From Halichoerus grypus (taxonomy: Eukaryota; Chordata; Mammalia; Carnivora; Phocidae), in contig NC_135723.1 in assembly GCF_964656455.1 (NCBI RefSeq), positions 95,805,283 to 95,869,282 of the forward strand: a stretch of 64,000 nucleotides of DNA. Reading direction: 5' to 3'. A program made the translations under genes and the position numbers. The notes beneath the pieces are model-generated. The model did no database searches. It was not told the origin of the DNA and was given only the letters and a program-made list of their open reading frames with translations. This document shows positions 23,890 to 37,123 of this stretch, in pieces; position 1 is the stretch's first letter, and every line of letters starts with the position of its first letter.

Positions 23890-24158
23890 CCTTTTGAGCT
23901 GCCAAACTTAGTCTATCTTTTATATTCTCAGCACCTTAGCTGATCACTCCCTTACCTCTTGAAACTCGAAACTACCTGGTCTCAGTGATACCACTCTTGT
24001 AGTTCTCCTATTTCTTTTCCATTAAGGTATTCTATTCTCTAGGGTTCTGCCATTGATCTTTTCACTCCATACCCTCTTTCAATGTGTAAGACTCCACTCC
24101 AAGTTTTTAATTACCATGTATATGTTCATGATTCTCAAGGTATATCACCAGGTCAAGC
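23890..24158 (+). repeat. L2 relic
   Basis: L2 coding-region-like text: GTGATACCACTCTTGTAGTT, CTAGGGTTCTGCCATTGATC and ACTCCATACCCTCTTTCAAT. It ends at a GT/CA microsatellite. Confidence 0.55.
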
Positions 24159-24190
<32 letters not shown>

Positions 24191-24223
24191 AGTTGAGTAG
24201 AATCATACACACACACACACACA
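24159..24223. repeat. (TG)n-(CA)n inverted microsatellite
   Basis: A TG tract (24159-24188) followed after 17 bases by an AC tract (24206-24223). The last 18 bases of the first arm are the exact inverse of the second. Confidence 0.92.
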
Positions 24224-24769
24224 GAAGAACTGCCTAAAAGGAGAAATTATTCTACAGATATCTATATATCTATATTTAAGCACTTCTACATAGTTTCAAA
24301 GACAGATCAATCTCTTTGTGTCCCAGAGTCAGCTGACCAACTTCCTATCTTCACCTGTTCTTCTCATATTCTCTATTTTAAAGAAAGACAGCAACCAACT
24401 GTGTAATCCAAAATCCTAGTCATTACATTGACTCCCTGCCCCCTGTATTCCTCCAAAGAAGACTTTCGAGCACACATCCCAAGGAACTCAATCAGCAAAG
24501 TGAAGCTGACTTATTCATCATTTCTTTTTTGGATTTCTAAGAGTTGAATGGCTTCCATCTCTTCCCTAACCAATTTATCCAACATTGCTACACACTAAAC
24601 TCTCTAAACGGTAACCTAATGCCATTCCCTTGATAAAAATGCTTAATACCTGAGCTCTGCCATCAATATAAAGACCATCTACCTGAGAACGCAAACAAGT
24701 CCCTCTACCTTTCTTACCTCTAGCTGCATCTCCTATGGCTCCCAAGGATCTAGCAATTGTGCCAAATTC

Positions 24770-25260
24770 TCCCAGGTTGCCTTGCACATGATACTCCTTC
24801 CACATTAAATGTCTTTATTCATCTCTCTTTGCTTAACTCCCCATTAGATGTTATCTCCCCTGAGAAACTATCTCCATGATCACCACCAACCCTGTCACCA
24901 ATCTGGATTAGATGCTTTTTCCACGCCATCCTCACAGCACTCAGTGTTTTGTTTTGAAGGAGGCTCCACACCCAGCATGGAGCCCAACCCAGGGCTTGAA
25001 CTTTCGATCCTGAGATCGAGACCTGAGCTGAGATCAAGAGCCAGAAGCTTAACCAACTGAGCCACCCAAGCCCCCTGCACTCACTATATTCTTCTAACAG
25101 ATTTCTGAATTTTGCAATTTATTCTTCTGGCTTTTCATTGAACTATGAGCAGTAGAACAGAAGCCATTTGCTTTATTTCCACATTCTCACTGCCTGCCAC
25201 AGTATCTACTACATAACAGGTGTTTGAAGAGTGTTTGTTGATGAAATATTCTATGCTGTA
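24770..25260 (+). repeat. L2 3' end relic, split by an old SINE
   Basis: ATCTCCCCTGAGAAACTATC and ATCCTCACAGCACTCA lie before the SINE at 24947-25075. CACTCACTATATTCTTCTAA through ACATAACAGGTGTTTGAAGA lies after it. Confidence 0.7.
24947..25075 (-). mobile_element. Old CAN-SINE, truncated body
   Basis: Inverted tRNA-like head (GAGATCGAGACCTGAGCTGAG, CTTAACCAACTGAGCCACCC) with AGGAGGCTCCACACCCAGC next to it and almost no tail region. Flanked by GCACTCA. It interrupts an L2 relic that resumes at 25076. Confidence 0.88.
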
Positions 25261-25984
25261 AATCAACAAAACAGAACACAATACCTATAAAATAAACTCT
25301 TTAAGAATGTGTGGTTAATTTCTTAGTTACATAAAATTAGCTTAATTAAACATGAATAAAACCATAAAGGAAATATTTCTATGGCAATCTAAAGAGAACA
25401 TTAGAGGGCACTTAGAAAAATGAGAATTGTATAGCTTTAGAATTTTGTTGTCTTATTGCTCATTAAAATGTCATGTTTTCATAATAACATACTAAGACTA
25501 ACACAATGTTCTAAACAGGATAGGTTTTGGTTTATAATTTTAAAACTCCCTGTAGAGGAGGAAGGGGAAAAGCACACAGAAGAGGAAAGAAGAGAAGGAG
25601 AAAACGGGCACAGAAACATTTTCCCTAGAAAGCTGGGCAAGGTTTGAAGTGAGGGGACAGAGGAGGATGCTTTGGGAAGATGTGTGTCTGTATTCCACAT
25701 GGAGAAGCTGCTGCCCTGGCAAAGCAGAGCAGATAAAGCCAAAGAGAGTGAGTAATGCAGAGGACACAATTTGAAGGTAGAATGTTTAGGTCAGACACTG
25801 AGTGGCAGAACTTTCCCAGAAAAGCAAGCTTAGATGGGTAGTAGGGCAGAAGAAGGAATGGGTTAGCACTTGGGAGTTAATGGAAGAGGAAAGCGAGAGC
25901 TCAATGTGACAGCCCATCCTTAGAGAGGAGATGCCTGGTGGTCCTTTGCAGACCACTGCTGCCTGAGATCCACCTCATGTTTAG

Positions 25985-26110
25985 CATCCATTTTCTTTCA
26001 AAGAAACACTCTGTATGACCTTGGGCAAATCACTTTACCTTTAAGTCCCTACAATTGCTTATCCACAAAACGATCCTTAAGGTTTTATACCATTTACACT
26101 AATATTTAAC
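25985..26110 (+). repeat. MIR relic
   Basis: TATGACCTTGGGCAAATCAC is the MIR core, followed by a decayed 3' half. Confidence 0.65.
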
Positions 26111-26132
26111 GGTTCTATGCTACTATATAGTT

Positions 26133-26255
26133 TTATTTTTAAGTAGGCTCCATACCCAGCCTGGAGCCCATGGTGGGGCTTGAACGCATGACCCTGAGAT
26201 CAAGACCTGAGCTAAGATCAAGAGCTGGACACTAGAATGAGTCACCCAGGCGCCT
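26133..26255 (-). mobile_element. Old CAN-SINE, truncated body
   Basis: Same old subfamily as the copy at 24947: AAGTAGGCTCCATACCCAGC, then the inverted tRNA-like head to GTCACCCAGGCGCC. A perfect duplication, CTACTATATAGTT, lies at 26120-26132 and 26256-26268. Confidence 0.9.
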
Positions 26256-28179
26256 CTACTATATAGTTGATATTCTGAGAATCACTTCCCTGGTGCTGTC
26301 ACTGATGAGATGGTCCTGGACATGTGGGTAGACAGACCCATACCCTCAGTTCGCAGCAGAAACCATCATGCATGCCAAATTTACATCATGGATATCCAGC
26401 TTCTATCAGACTCTTAACATTTTCCTATCATATTCATTACCAGCATTGCAAATGTCTAATTTATAAAATGTGAGAAATTTAAACAGCAAATAATTGTTCT
26501 AGTGAGTGAAAAAACAAGTAGTAGTAAACATGACTAAGATCATGAGGAAGAAATATTTACAACATATTTAGAAGTTTGCTCAGGTGAGATAAAAAGTGAT
26601 GGAAGTCTGCTCTGTAACACCATTCCCCTGCATCAGATACTGGAATCCTGACTAGGAATCACTGAACAAGGTTTAGGATAATGTAAAAGGCATGCCTTAT
26701 TAACTCTTGGACATCTCATTTCTTGGTCATAAATCCTATTAACTTGTATTACCAACTGCCATAAAACTTGCAGATAAAAGATAATTTATGCTCAGTGTAC
26801 AGAAGCTAATGTTTCTGTACTCCTGAGAAGCACAGGAGCAGAAAATGAGAAAGTACGTATGAGAAATCTGGAACCATCCACACTGCATGGCTAGCATGAT
26901 AAACATGGCTGGGAGCATCTAAATGTCTTCATAAGGAATACAGCCTAACTAATAACTGATACCAGTAGTGTTTCATGTCGAAAATGTCTCTCACTGGTTT
27001 CATAAAATCTCCTGTTCATAAAAGGTCATAAAGTCTTATTAAGAAGACATTTTGGAAAGTAAAAGAGAAATGCTTACTTTTAAGGGAGGAGCTATTATGC
27101 ATTCTATTTTTAATTTTCCATTTGAAGGAATGTACAATCTATCATTTTTAAAGTAAATGCTACCTACTGAGGCTTTCAGTCAAAATGATATTTTGACCCA
27201 TAGCAAGTGAAATATGCCAAAACACTATAAAAGACATTATATATTCAAAAATAAACCAGCTAAAAAATTCCAAGTATTTTTCCATATTTATATAGATCTG
27301 GAACTATACTATTGTCTCCTTGTCTTAAAATTCAATTTGTAATAACCAAAATAAGTCACAGAAAGGGGAATGAAGAGAGAACGCAGATGAAAGATTTCAG
27401 TCTGGAACAACCTCTATAATTTTAAGGGAACGGTCTCTGGACATGCGGGTCAGCCCGCAGTGACCGAAAGGACTCTCTGCTCATGAATGAAGGACGCTGA
27501 CTTATTTATCTAACAGTCTCAAGAGAGTCTCACATGTAGACTATCGCAGAAATGCTAAGATAATTTGGGGTTTGGGTGGCTTTTTTATAAAGATTTTAAA
27601 AAAGCACATTTTAGGCCCCTGGTCTAGGGCTATCACTGCCACTTAATAGACACAGATGAGTTCTCTTAGCAAAGCACAGCACCAAAACATTTTATCAGTC
27701 ATACCAACAGTTCCCATAACATGTCTCATCCTCCTGCTATTATCTTCAATTTCAGACAATCTATAATTACAGAACCAATTCTAGAAAACACTGTTCTCAA
27801 AAATAATCCTCATAATAATTAGCATTTACATTGAATTTCACCGCTTTTGAAGTATTTTTAGCAAAGCTCAAAGGTAATCTCCCTCAATCTTCTTCAATGA
27901 TAAAAATTCTTGATGTATGTAGGTTTTGTTATACTTGAGGGAAATTCGAGTCATTTTTGTTTAGTTTAGGGGAGCAACGAGGTGGGATATACCCTTAAAG
28001 TGTACCCCAAATTCATCTTATTTGAAAATGTTGTGAAGAATAATTACACACACACACAACCCTAGACACACACCAACTGGCCCCTCAGTTAAACATTGCT
28101 TATGGATAATCACCAGCCTATGAACTGTAACTTGTTCTAAGAGTTTGCTATTTGCACGTTAGTCCACTAGCCCTAAGAA

Positions 28180-28300
28180 AGAGGAAATGTAGTGTAGTGG
28201 AAAGTGTTAGGTCAAAACACTTTGCTGCGTGACCGACGTACCTGTCCTGCTTTCCTCACAGTACTGTTATGAAGCTCAAATTAAGCGCTTCTTGTAAAAG
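28180..28300 (+). repeat. MIR relic
   Basis: ATGTAGTGTAGTGGAAAGTG head, then a shortened core and TATGAAGCTCAAATTAAGCG. Confidence 0.55.
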
Positions 28301-28892
28301 TTCCAAAATTATCTTCCTTTCTGAGAACAGCTATTTGTTGACTTTCAATTAAAAATACATTTAAAAAGTTTCAAACCATTCTTTATTTGGCACTGAAGCA
28401 TACCAGATTGATTTTCTTGGGCCCTAGTTCCACAATATTTGAAAATGGTTTCAATTTAAAGTTATGAGGTTTTTTCTGTCCATTGTGATTGTGATTATGA
28501 TCAGTCCTATAAACAATGAACAGCAACTATAGACACCCTGAGTATCCTCCCAAAACATGCACACTGCCTAATAGAGATGTGTGCTCTCGTACATGGATAA
28601 CATCAAAACACACATGACAAAGTCAGTTCAGCTCAATGATCTGAGTCTCATTTCTAGAATGCAGAATGGTTCTATGAACTAATTTTAGTATAGCTTTTGA
28701 TTAAGTTTTGGTGTTAATCACATTTCATAAGTGCATAATTAAAACTGTTAAAAATATGGCACACTATATAAGATTGGTTCATATCCTAAACCCTCAAACA
28801 TACTCATTTTGACTTCTGCATTTATACCAATAATTGTCTTAGTGTTCTCTTACTAAAAGCAATTGAAAAGCAGGGACCTAGTATGTGTTTCT

Positions 28893-28943
28893 GGGGAGAT
28901 TTTATTTATTTGACAGAGAGAGAGAGAGAGGAAGAGCACACTC
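28893..28943 (-). mobile_element. 5'-truncated CAN-SINE (tail fragment only)
   Basis: Only the tail-side module is present: AGATTTTATTTATTTGACAG followed by (GA)n and GAAGAGCACA. The flanks are similar (CTGGGGAGATTTT on the left, CTGGGAAGATTTC on the right), suggesting an insertion that aborted after about 50 bp. Confidence 0.7.
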
Positions 28944-31194
28944 TGGGAAGATTTCTCTAGAACTAGTGCCAAAGAGAAGGAAAGCCATCACTGTTAACCC
29001 CGCAGGTAGAAGTCTATGCTAAATACTGTCACTCCTCTACATGACAGAGGGCGTGACTGTGCAGGTTTCTGCCCCACACTATGTAATCATTACTTTCTTA
29101 GGATAGGTAATTTCCTAGTGCATTTCAATGAGACAAAATCACAATACCAAAGAATCCAGAAGGCACTGTTTTGGAGCATGTAGCCTATGATACGATATGA
29201 TAACTATGTTGGGAGAACTGAGGATTCTGTTTTAACAACTAAGTTTAACATATTTTATAAGTGAGAAAAAAAGTATGCTCCTAGAAATTATGTAGGGTCA
29301 TGATTCCAGACTTTCTTTCCAAACTTCAGTTTCTGGCAGTTTGAGAGGCAGTGTTCTGTGCTCACACAGTGGTTCCTCTCCCTGGGCCACAGCCTTCTTT
29401 TCCTAGACTGCCTTGCAGTGCGCTGGGGAATGTCACTGTGTTCCCACCAAAGGTGACAGAGGACACAGCCAGGCCTGGCCTTTAAAAACATGCAGTGCCA
29501 CCTTCTGGCTATCTTTTCCCCAGATTCCACAATTTCTTCCAGTTGGCTTAGATATAAAATGGAGGATGCCACCCAAACCAGACCAGATATTCCACTGATG
29601 AGAAAAAAACCTCAAAAACCTAATCTCAGATAAGCCTCTGAGATTGGGGGTTAATTACTCCTGTAACATAGGCAGAGTAAGACCAGACTTACAGAGGCAG
29701 TGTGACAAATTAGTACCCTGACCAACTTAAAACAATAAAAAGTGCTAGAAAAAAGTTAAAGAAATCTTTTTAAAGGCATCAAACATCTGTTTTTGTTTTT
29801 TTTAAGGATGCTCAGAAGCCAAAAACTAAGGTCTGACTGAAAAAGAAAACCAAATCTAACTTTCACCTTTGAAATATTTGGTGTTTACCAAAGCAGATGA
29901 ACTTGAGCTTTGATTTCCAAGGCATCCAAGTATGGAAGGTCATCAGGAGACAAGGCCCAAGGCCTGCCAATGCTGGGAGTGTAAAAGGAGACTGCACCAT
30001 ATAAAGCAGAGACTTTCAGTATAAATGAATATAAATAACACTCCCACTGGACCACTAGGAAAACTGTCCAACCAAGCCCTGGTACTCTGTAGCTGAGAAG
30101 AGGGGGCAAGTCTCCCCTGAGCACCTGTAACCTAGCAGAACTGCTAGAATTTACAACACCTAGATGGTCAAAAAGTCTCCATAGATGTCCTAGGTTGTTA
30201 ATGCCTACAAATAACTGGGCTAGGAGTCTGCTCTAAATTCTCCGTGGACTCACTTTTAACTCACACTTCAAATAATTCTCACAGGTGAAGTTCCCAGAAA
30301 TATAAGGTCATGGACAAAAATCATAACACACAGAAGGAATCGAGGTTACAAAATATAAAAGTGAAAGTGAATACAAGACAGTGGACTTATAAAGACCACA
30401 GGTATTAGAATTACTCTTGACAATAAAGTAAGTATGACAATTATGTTTTAAAGAAAGGGTCTTGAAAAAGTGAGTAGAGGACAAGCATATAAGAAAGAAG
30501 AATCATGGGAGGAATTTAAAACTCTGTGGATGGTTTTAGCAGCAAAATAGACATGGCTAAAGCAGAAGAGTGGTACAGAATACAGGTGATGAGCTTCAGA
30601 ATGCAGCCCGGGGAGGTTAAAGCAGACAAAACGTGAAAGAGAAGTTTTGAGATACACATGATAAAACTGGAGGATCTTAATTACAGTTAATTGGAGTTGC
30701 CAAGGAAGGGAGAAGAATAGTCCTGAGACAATATCTGAAAAACTAATGGCTGAGTTTTCCAAACGGACGACAGACAGCAACCTGTAGATGGAGGAAATCC
30801 AGTGAATCCCTCCCTGGCTGGAGGCATCTTAGGAAGTCCACAGTTATACACATTACAACGATGGTACAGAACACCAAACACACTGAACAATTCTTAAGGG
30901 CAAAAGTCATTTTTTCAGATATGGCTTTTTCTATCAGTTAATCTTCCCTTTTTTACTTTTTAAAAATTATTGTACTGCAGCTTCCACTAGTAATCTATTA
31001 ACTAGAATATCTACCTACAGCAAGTTACAGGTGACTACTTTAGCAATCACACTATCAGCTCAATATAATATAATAAAGCTCAATGATTTATAATAGTAGA
31101 AAGTTTCACGCTTCAGAAATTGTTAGGAGATTAACAGGTATTTAACAAACACATAATTAGAAATCTAAGAAGCATAGCTGCTCATGTCATAGCA

Positions 31195-31800
31195 CTAAGT
31201 GAAATATTTTAATGACTTCCCATTACCTACAGCAAAAACGTCCACACTCCACAGTGCGGAATTCAAGGCTCTTCATGATCTAAGTAGTTTTCTAGTCTCA
31301 TCTCCCTGGCATTTTCCATACGGCAGATCCTAAGACATGCCCTGTGCCTGTACCTTTCTTTAGTGGCTCCTTCCACCTTGTGTGGCTTCCTCACCATCTC
31401 CCACAGCAAACATCCACTCATCCTTGAAGATCCTGCTCCAATGTAGCCTCAAGAGAATGAAAACCAGGGATTTTGTCTCTTTAGTTGGCTGCCATGTCCC
31501 TGGTAAGTAAATGCCTGGTGTACACAGCAGGTAACCGGTAAGTATTTGTTGAATTAACTGAGTGAATAAAATGTGAGTGCCTCTCAGTGGACTTTCCTTA
31601 CTATACTTATGACCAAATCATATCTTTCATCTCATTTATGTACCAATCTTTTAACGGAGCTTTATGTTTATGTTTTCATAAATGACTTCTTCGCTAGAGA
31701 GCAGAGATCACATAACTAGTTTTCTTAGTCCTCGACTGCCTAGCGGTGGAATAAATAGCAGGCGCTCCATAATGGTTGTTGACTAAATAAATGGACATTA
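31195..31800 (+). repeat. L2 3' region relic(s)
   Basis: A long L2 match: ATTCAAGGCTCTTCATGATC, CAAACATCCACTCATCCTTG, GTAAGTATTTGTTGAATTAA. A second L2-type terminus follows at about 31660-31800 (ATAAATAGCAGGCGCTCCAT). Confidence 0.7.
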
Positions 31801-31978
31801 TTGAGTTTGAAAACGGAATTCTTCAGCCCCCTTTTCACATCTCATAGGAAGTGTTCCAGAAAACAGCAAAGCTAGGCAATGCAAAGAGCCAGGAAAAAAA
31901 AAATGCGAAGCTGGCCGAACAACAGGGAGCATGCATTGTGCCTACATGAACCGAACGACAATTGTGAGGTAATGACGT

Positions 31979-32025
31979 GCTGCAGACAGGGGGCTGCAGA
32001 CGGGGGGGCAGCAGACGGGCGGGGC
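31979..32025. repeat. Short GC-rich tandem repeat
   Basis: Three imperfect units of GCWGCAGACRGGGG with CpGs in an otherwise AT-rich setting. Confidence 0.8.
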
Positions 32026-32719
32026 AACGCTGTAAGCAGTACATCACAATGAGAGGCAAAAAGGAACAACTGTCCACTATCTTCTAAAAATGTTACCAAA
32101 TGATTATTTTTGTAGAGGAACTCACGGATCAACCTTATAAAACTTATTTAATAAGAATTCTGTTCTAAGCACTATGTTGATAGAAAATTTCCTCGATATT
32201 CATCATGGGAAGTGAATGATATGATCATTAGAATTTATTCCGAGGCAGTGAAATTAATAAGCAGGCAACTTATGAAGAGTAAAAGCTAAAGATTTTCTTT
32301 TCAGTGCTTAACAAAATCAAATCCAGTTTCCAATTATAATGACAACACTGAAAATATATGAGAATTCCATTTGAAATATTTGCCAAGCTTTGTGTTTCCT
32401 CTGTTGAGATTTTTCTCAAGTGGCATTCACATTCAGCTGCTCAAAATGCAAAAGTGTTAAATTTAATTCTTAATCAATTTAATTAAAAGTTACAAGATAT
32501 TTTTTTTCTGGGCATAACAAAATGAAAACTTTGAGGCGTCTCCTGCACATTTTTGCTGTTCCATGCTCTGAGGCAGGAGACCAGGGTAAACACAAGTAGG
32601 TAAACATGGTCAACTTCACTCATGGGTCAACTTCGAAGACACACAGTAGGCTCATGTTTTCTGCAAGTCCACTCAAATGTTAAAAGTTCTGTGGAAGCAA
32701 AGTGCTGACATTATATTTA

Positions 32720-32878
<159 letters not shown>

Positions 32879-32949
32879 CTAAGCAAGGCAAAACAAAACT
32901 GAAAGTCACATACTTAAAGTATTTTCAATAATTAAATAGCATCTAACAA

Positions 32950-33125
32950 TGAAAAAGAGCTTTCAATACTCTATTTTATGTGATAAGCCATAGAGAAATG
33001 GTAGATATCACTTCTGTTGTTCAGATGAAGGAATGAAGTTACTTGTTTAAAGTCACATAATTGGTGAGTAGCAGTCACATTTCGAGACCAACTCTTTCAA
33101 GTACAAATTTTATGCTTTTCCCATC
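32950..33125 (-). repeat. MIR relic next to a TPK1 exon
   Basis: CAGATGAAGGAATGAAGTTA, then TTAAAGTCACATAATTGGTG, is inverse MIR core. It lies about 70 bp upstream (transcript sense) of the exon acceptor. Confidence 0.65.
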
Positions 33126-33329
33126 TGCCTGTTGACCTGGAAAACTAGTCAACTCTTCCTTTACATCTCTGTTTATGTGTTCCTTCCATTTGGAATCGTC
33201 CCTGATTTCGCAGCTGGTGCCTCTCCCGTCCATCCCCATAGCATACCCGTGGTCTCTTCTAATAACACACAGGTCGTCGCCCCACTAGAATTCAAGTATC
33301 TTGAAGACCTGTACCATCTTTTTACTGAA

Positions 33330-33491
33330 CCTAGCAATGTTGCCTAAACTCTCAGGGCTTCATTTTTATGTTCACGTGCAAAAATTGGATAGTATTTGCC
33401 AATTGATAAGGTTGTTGCAGGGTTTAAATGAGGTAATTAGAGGAGTTAAGTGTAAAGCATTTAGAACATGTTCATGACATAGTGATTGTTT
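33330..33491 (+). repeat. MIR relic, interrupted by an L1
   Basis: GATAAGGTTGTTGCAGGGTT, TAAATGAGGTAATTAGAGG and TTTAGAACATGTTCATGACA follow MIR. Its end is the target site of the L1 at 33514. Confidence 0.7.
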
Positions 33492-33513
33492 AAAAAATAT
33501 TAGCCATTATTCT

Positions 33514-33965
33514 CTTGCCATTTGCAACGATGTGGATGGAACTAGAGGGTATTATGCTAAGCGAAATAAGTCAGTCAGAGAAAGATACCATATGATTTCA
33601 CTCATATGTGTAACTTAAGAAACAAAACAGATGAACACAGGGAAAGTGAAAGAAAAATAAGATGAAAACAGAGGGCAGCAAACCATAAGAGGCTCCTAAC
33701 TCCAGGAAACAAACTGAGGGTTCCAGATATTTTTATGCCAATACAGCTTTATATTATTTTCCCTTTTTTAAAACAGATGAGGATTGCTGGCGGGGAGATG
33801 GGTAGGGGGATGGGGTAACTGGGTGATGGGCACTAAGGAGGGCAGTTGATGTGGTGAGTACTGGGTGTTATATACAACTGATGAGTCACTAAATTCTACC
33901 CCTGAAACTAATAATACAGTATATGTTAACAAAAATGGAATTTAAATAAAAATTTAACAAATAAT
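33514..33965 (+). mobile_element. 5'-truncated L1 with long target duplication
   Basis: L1 end of ORF2 and 3' UTR (GATGTGGATGGAACTAGAGG, TGATGGGCACTAAGGAGGG, GAAACTAATAATACAGTATA). A 22-bp duplication with two mismatches flanks it at 33492-33513 and 33966-33987. About 50 bp of AT-rich non-L1 sequence (about 33727-33776) interrupts the 3' UTR. Confidence 0.88.
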
Positions 33966-33987
33966 AAAAAATATTAGCTCTTATTCT

Positions 33988-36720
33988 ATTGCCGTATTAT
34001 TTTTGGTATTATTATAGTCATATATTTTTAACATTTTTGTTATTATTACCTATAGTTTGATATGTTATTTTCCTACTTAACACTTTCAAGACAGCATTTC
34101 CTATAACTAAAGTATAATTTATTTAAACATTCCCCTGTTGTTGAAAATATATTTCCAGGATATTAATATATAAAATTACTTTGCTGCTTTCTTTCTATAT
34201 AAGACAAAGGGTAAAGATGGGCTGTGGGGAAGTGAAAGGGAGTAAAGTAACCTTCTCCTGCAAAAAGCAGCTGACAATGGGCTTGAGAACAGGACACGAC
34301 GCATTGCCTCCTCCCTTGACCCTATGCGCCTTCTTCTACTCATCCTAATCTCATAATGCATCAACACAGTCAAAGCGGATATAGTCATTGTGGAAGAGGA
34401 AGTCTTGAAGAGCTTAATTAAAATATTACAAGAAAACCTTACGAACAATAAAAACGGACTGTAATAATAATCACTCCATCTGGAATAAAATAGATATTGT
34501 TTAAAAACAGGGAGTATGTGGTTTTTAGGTTTTTAAAATAGTTCATGAAAAAAAAACTTAAATAACATTTAGTCCATAAAGATGCCATGATTTTAAAAGA
34601 ATACCATGTTAACCAAGCACCCATATGACCTGTACCACTCTTAGAGGAACAGTAAGTGTATGAAGTCCATGGAGCCAGAGGCTGTGCTTCTCCGGTCCCG
34701 TTGTTAGAGCCCTGGTCTCTAAACAGTGTCTAACACATCAAAGACAGCCAAGTGTTTGATGAAAGAGTAAGTGAAGACACTGCAAGAAATGACACACCGC
34801 TTAAGGAAGAAATAGCTTAATTGCTATATTGTGGGAATATGTAAATCAGAATGGGGTCCCATAAAAACACAAAAGGTAAATTACACAGAAGAACCAAGAC
34901 ATTTGAAATGAGTTTTCTGTTTCTGACTTCATCAGAATGTAGGGAGAACAGGAATTTTTACTTTGGATAAGATGTTTCATGCCACACCTGTGTGGTGTGC
35001 CTGTCTTAGGATACTAGTTTTGCAGATCTTTCAAGGACTCAAAGCATTAGATTTGGGGTCCAGGAAGAGCACGCACCCTGGGAAGCATGTATTACTCTGA
35101 ATACATAGGCAAAGACAGGGACATCTGTTAACCCTCTGAGGAAGAGGGTAACTTGTAAGCAGTTAGGCTTAGACCTGCCGAGGAGACTGCTTCTGTTTGG
35201 GGTATCAGGTCAGGGAAATGGCTCTTAATCTTAACTAGGAGGATTTATTAGTAAGGCCACTCCAGACCAGTGGGGAATCGGCCCAGAAATTATATACTGC
35301 CTCAGAAAGACTAGAGAGAATATGCTCTAAACTGAAGAAAAGGACATTCAAAGATGTTATATATGAAATCTAGCAAAACTGCTAAGGCTCCAGTAAAAAG
35401 CACATGGCATATTCTTACGTACATAATCCTAAATTCACATCAGAAGCAAGGCTGGTGAGAGTTTATTCACTACGCAGATTCCAGAATCCCTTTTTAGGTT
35501 CTCAATTTTTCATTACTATACTCTAAGCCTTGAGGGATCCCATAACCTTTAAGGCTGAAATTTAACCCCCTCTTCTGCACTGGGGCATCATGATGAATAA
35601 GCAGTATCTGTAGATCAGTGACTGAATTTTTCAGGATAAAGAAGCCACAAGATTACTTCTCATCACTACTCATTCTCCCTACAGGAAGTATTTAGCAAGA
35701 CTGATTAAAAACATTAGAGGATCAATGGGGGCTGCAGGCAGGACAGGGAGGGTCAGCCTGAGAGGTTTCTGCAGCTCTCTGGCTCTGGCTGTAAGTAGGG
35801 CGTCAGGTGTTCACAGAGAGAGACGAGAGAGTGACAGCACCCCTGCACATTCACGAGGGTTTTACGAGGCTACAGTTATGCCTTTAGGACTACAGTGCCA
35901 CTAGGACAGCGTTCAATCTGAAACAGACCATTTGCAGACTGCCCAGGGTGACTCTTCTGTGTGGATCCAAAGCCTTTTGCATTTATTTCTAATTTCACCC
36001 AGTGTGTGGTAAGTTTTTAAAACTTTGTATTTCCTGAGGCTTCAACATCTTCAGACAGTCTGTGAGCCCCGGCCCAGGTGAACAGGTGCACAGGGTGATA
36101 AGGCTGGTCCCTGCCACAAGTTTCCCCTTCTTGCCTTCCAGACTGTGACCTAGTGACATTCAAACAGACCAATGAAATCCTCTCAAGCCTTTGCTTGACT
36201 CCCAATAAAGCACTTCCCATGGGGCCTCGCTCTATCTCCCAGCTCCCGACCTGTTTGAGCCTGCTTGCTGGGCACTCCTCCCATGCAGCCCCCAGCATGG
36301 CACACCATGCCTTCCTTTCTAGGACCTGTATGTATAACAAGGCCTTTAATTTCAGATGTCTGTGTCTGCATCAGACAAAATTCCCAATTTAAGTAACATA
36401 ATTATTCTTTACAATATACCCAGTCGCACTTTGTTATAACTGTTGATATACTTGAGTATATCTCCTTCTAGAAGAGGCCCATGTATCCCAGATGCTAGCT
36501 GCAGTGTTCACAACAGAGCAGACACCAAGTATTTACTGAGCTTCCCCTAAGCATATAAAAACTCAGGAAAAACTGAATAAATAACCAGAGAGGCAAGAAG
36601 CTATTTGTTAGGCTGAGTTAACATCATCTCATTCCTACAAGAGTACTTCCCTACTTAACAAGGGTTCAAATAGTCTGTGGCTTTTGAAAAAAGTAACTTA
36701 TTTCATATGTGTTAGTTCTG
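33988..36720. other. Unremarkable intron sequence
   Basis: 2.7 kb without a recognised repeat, exon or RNA gene on either strand. Base composition is ordinary and ORFs are short. Confidence 0.6.
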
Positions 36721-36964
36721 GCAATATTTATGGGTCATTTACCATGTGTTAGGTGCTATTCTAAACACTTATGATGTATCAGTAAAGAAGACAAAAACCC
36801 CTGCCTTCATGGTGTTGACATTCAAATGGAGGATAATACACAATTGACAGACATACAAATAAGTCTGTTAGTTAGGATGTGAAATGCTGGTAAGTGTTAA
36901 AATTGGGAGAATAACAGAGCAGGAGAGGGGAGACCAAAAATGACAGGTTGGGAACATGCTTCCA

Positions 36965-37123
36965 CTTTAAATAGGAGCTAGGTGATGGGTATTAAGGAGG
37001 GCACGTACTTCATCGAGCACTGGGTGTTATACACAAACAATGAATCATGGAACACTACATCAAAAACTAATGATGTACTGTACGGTGATTAACATAACAT
37101 AATAAAATTTTAAAAATAAATAA

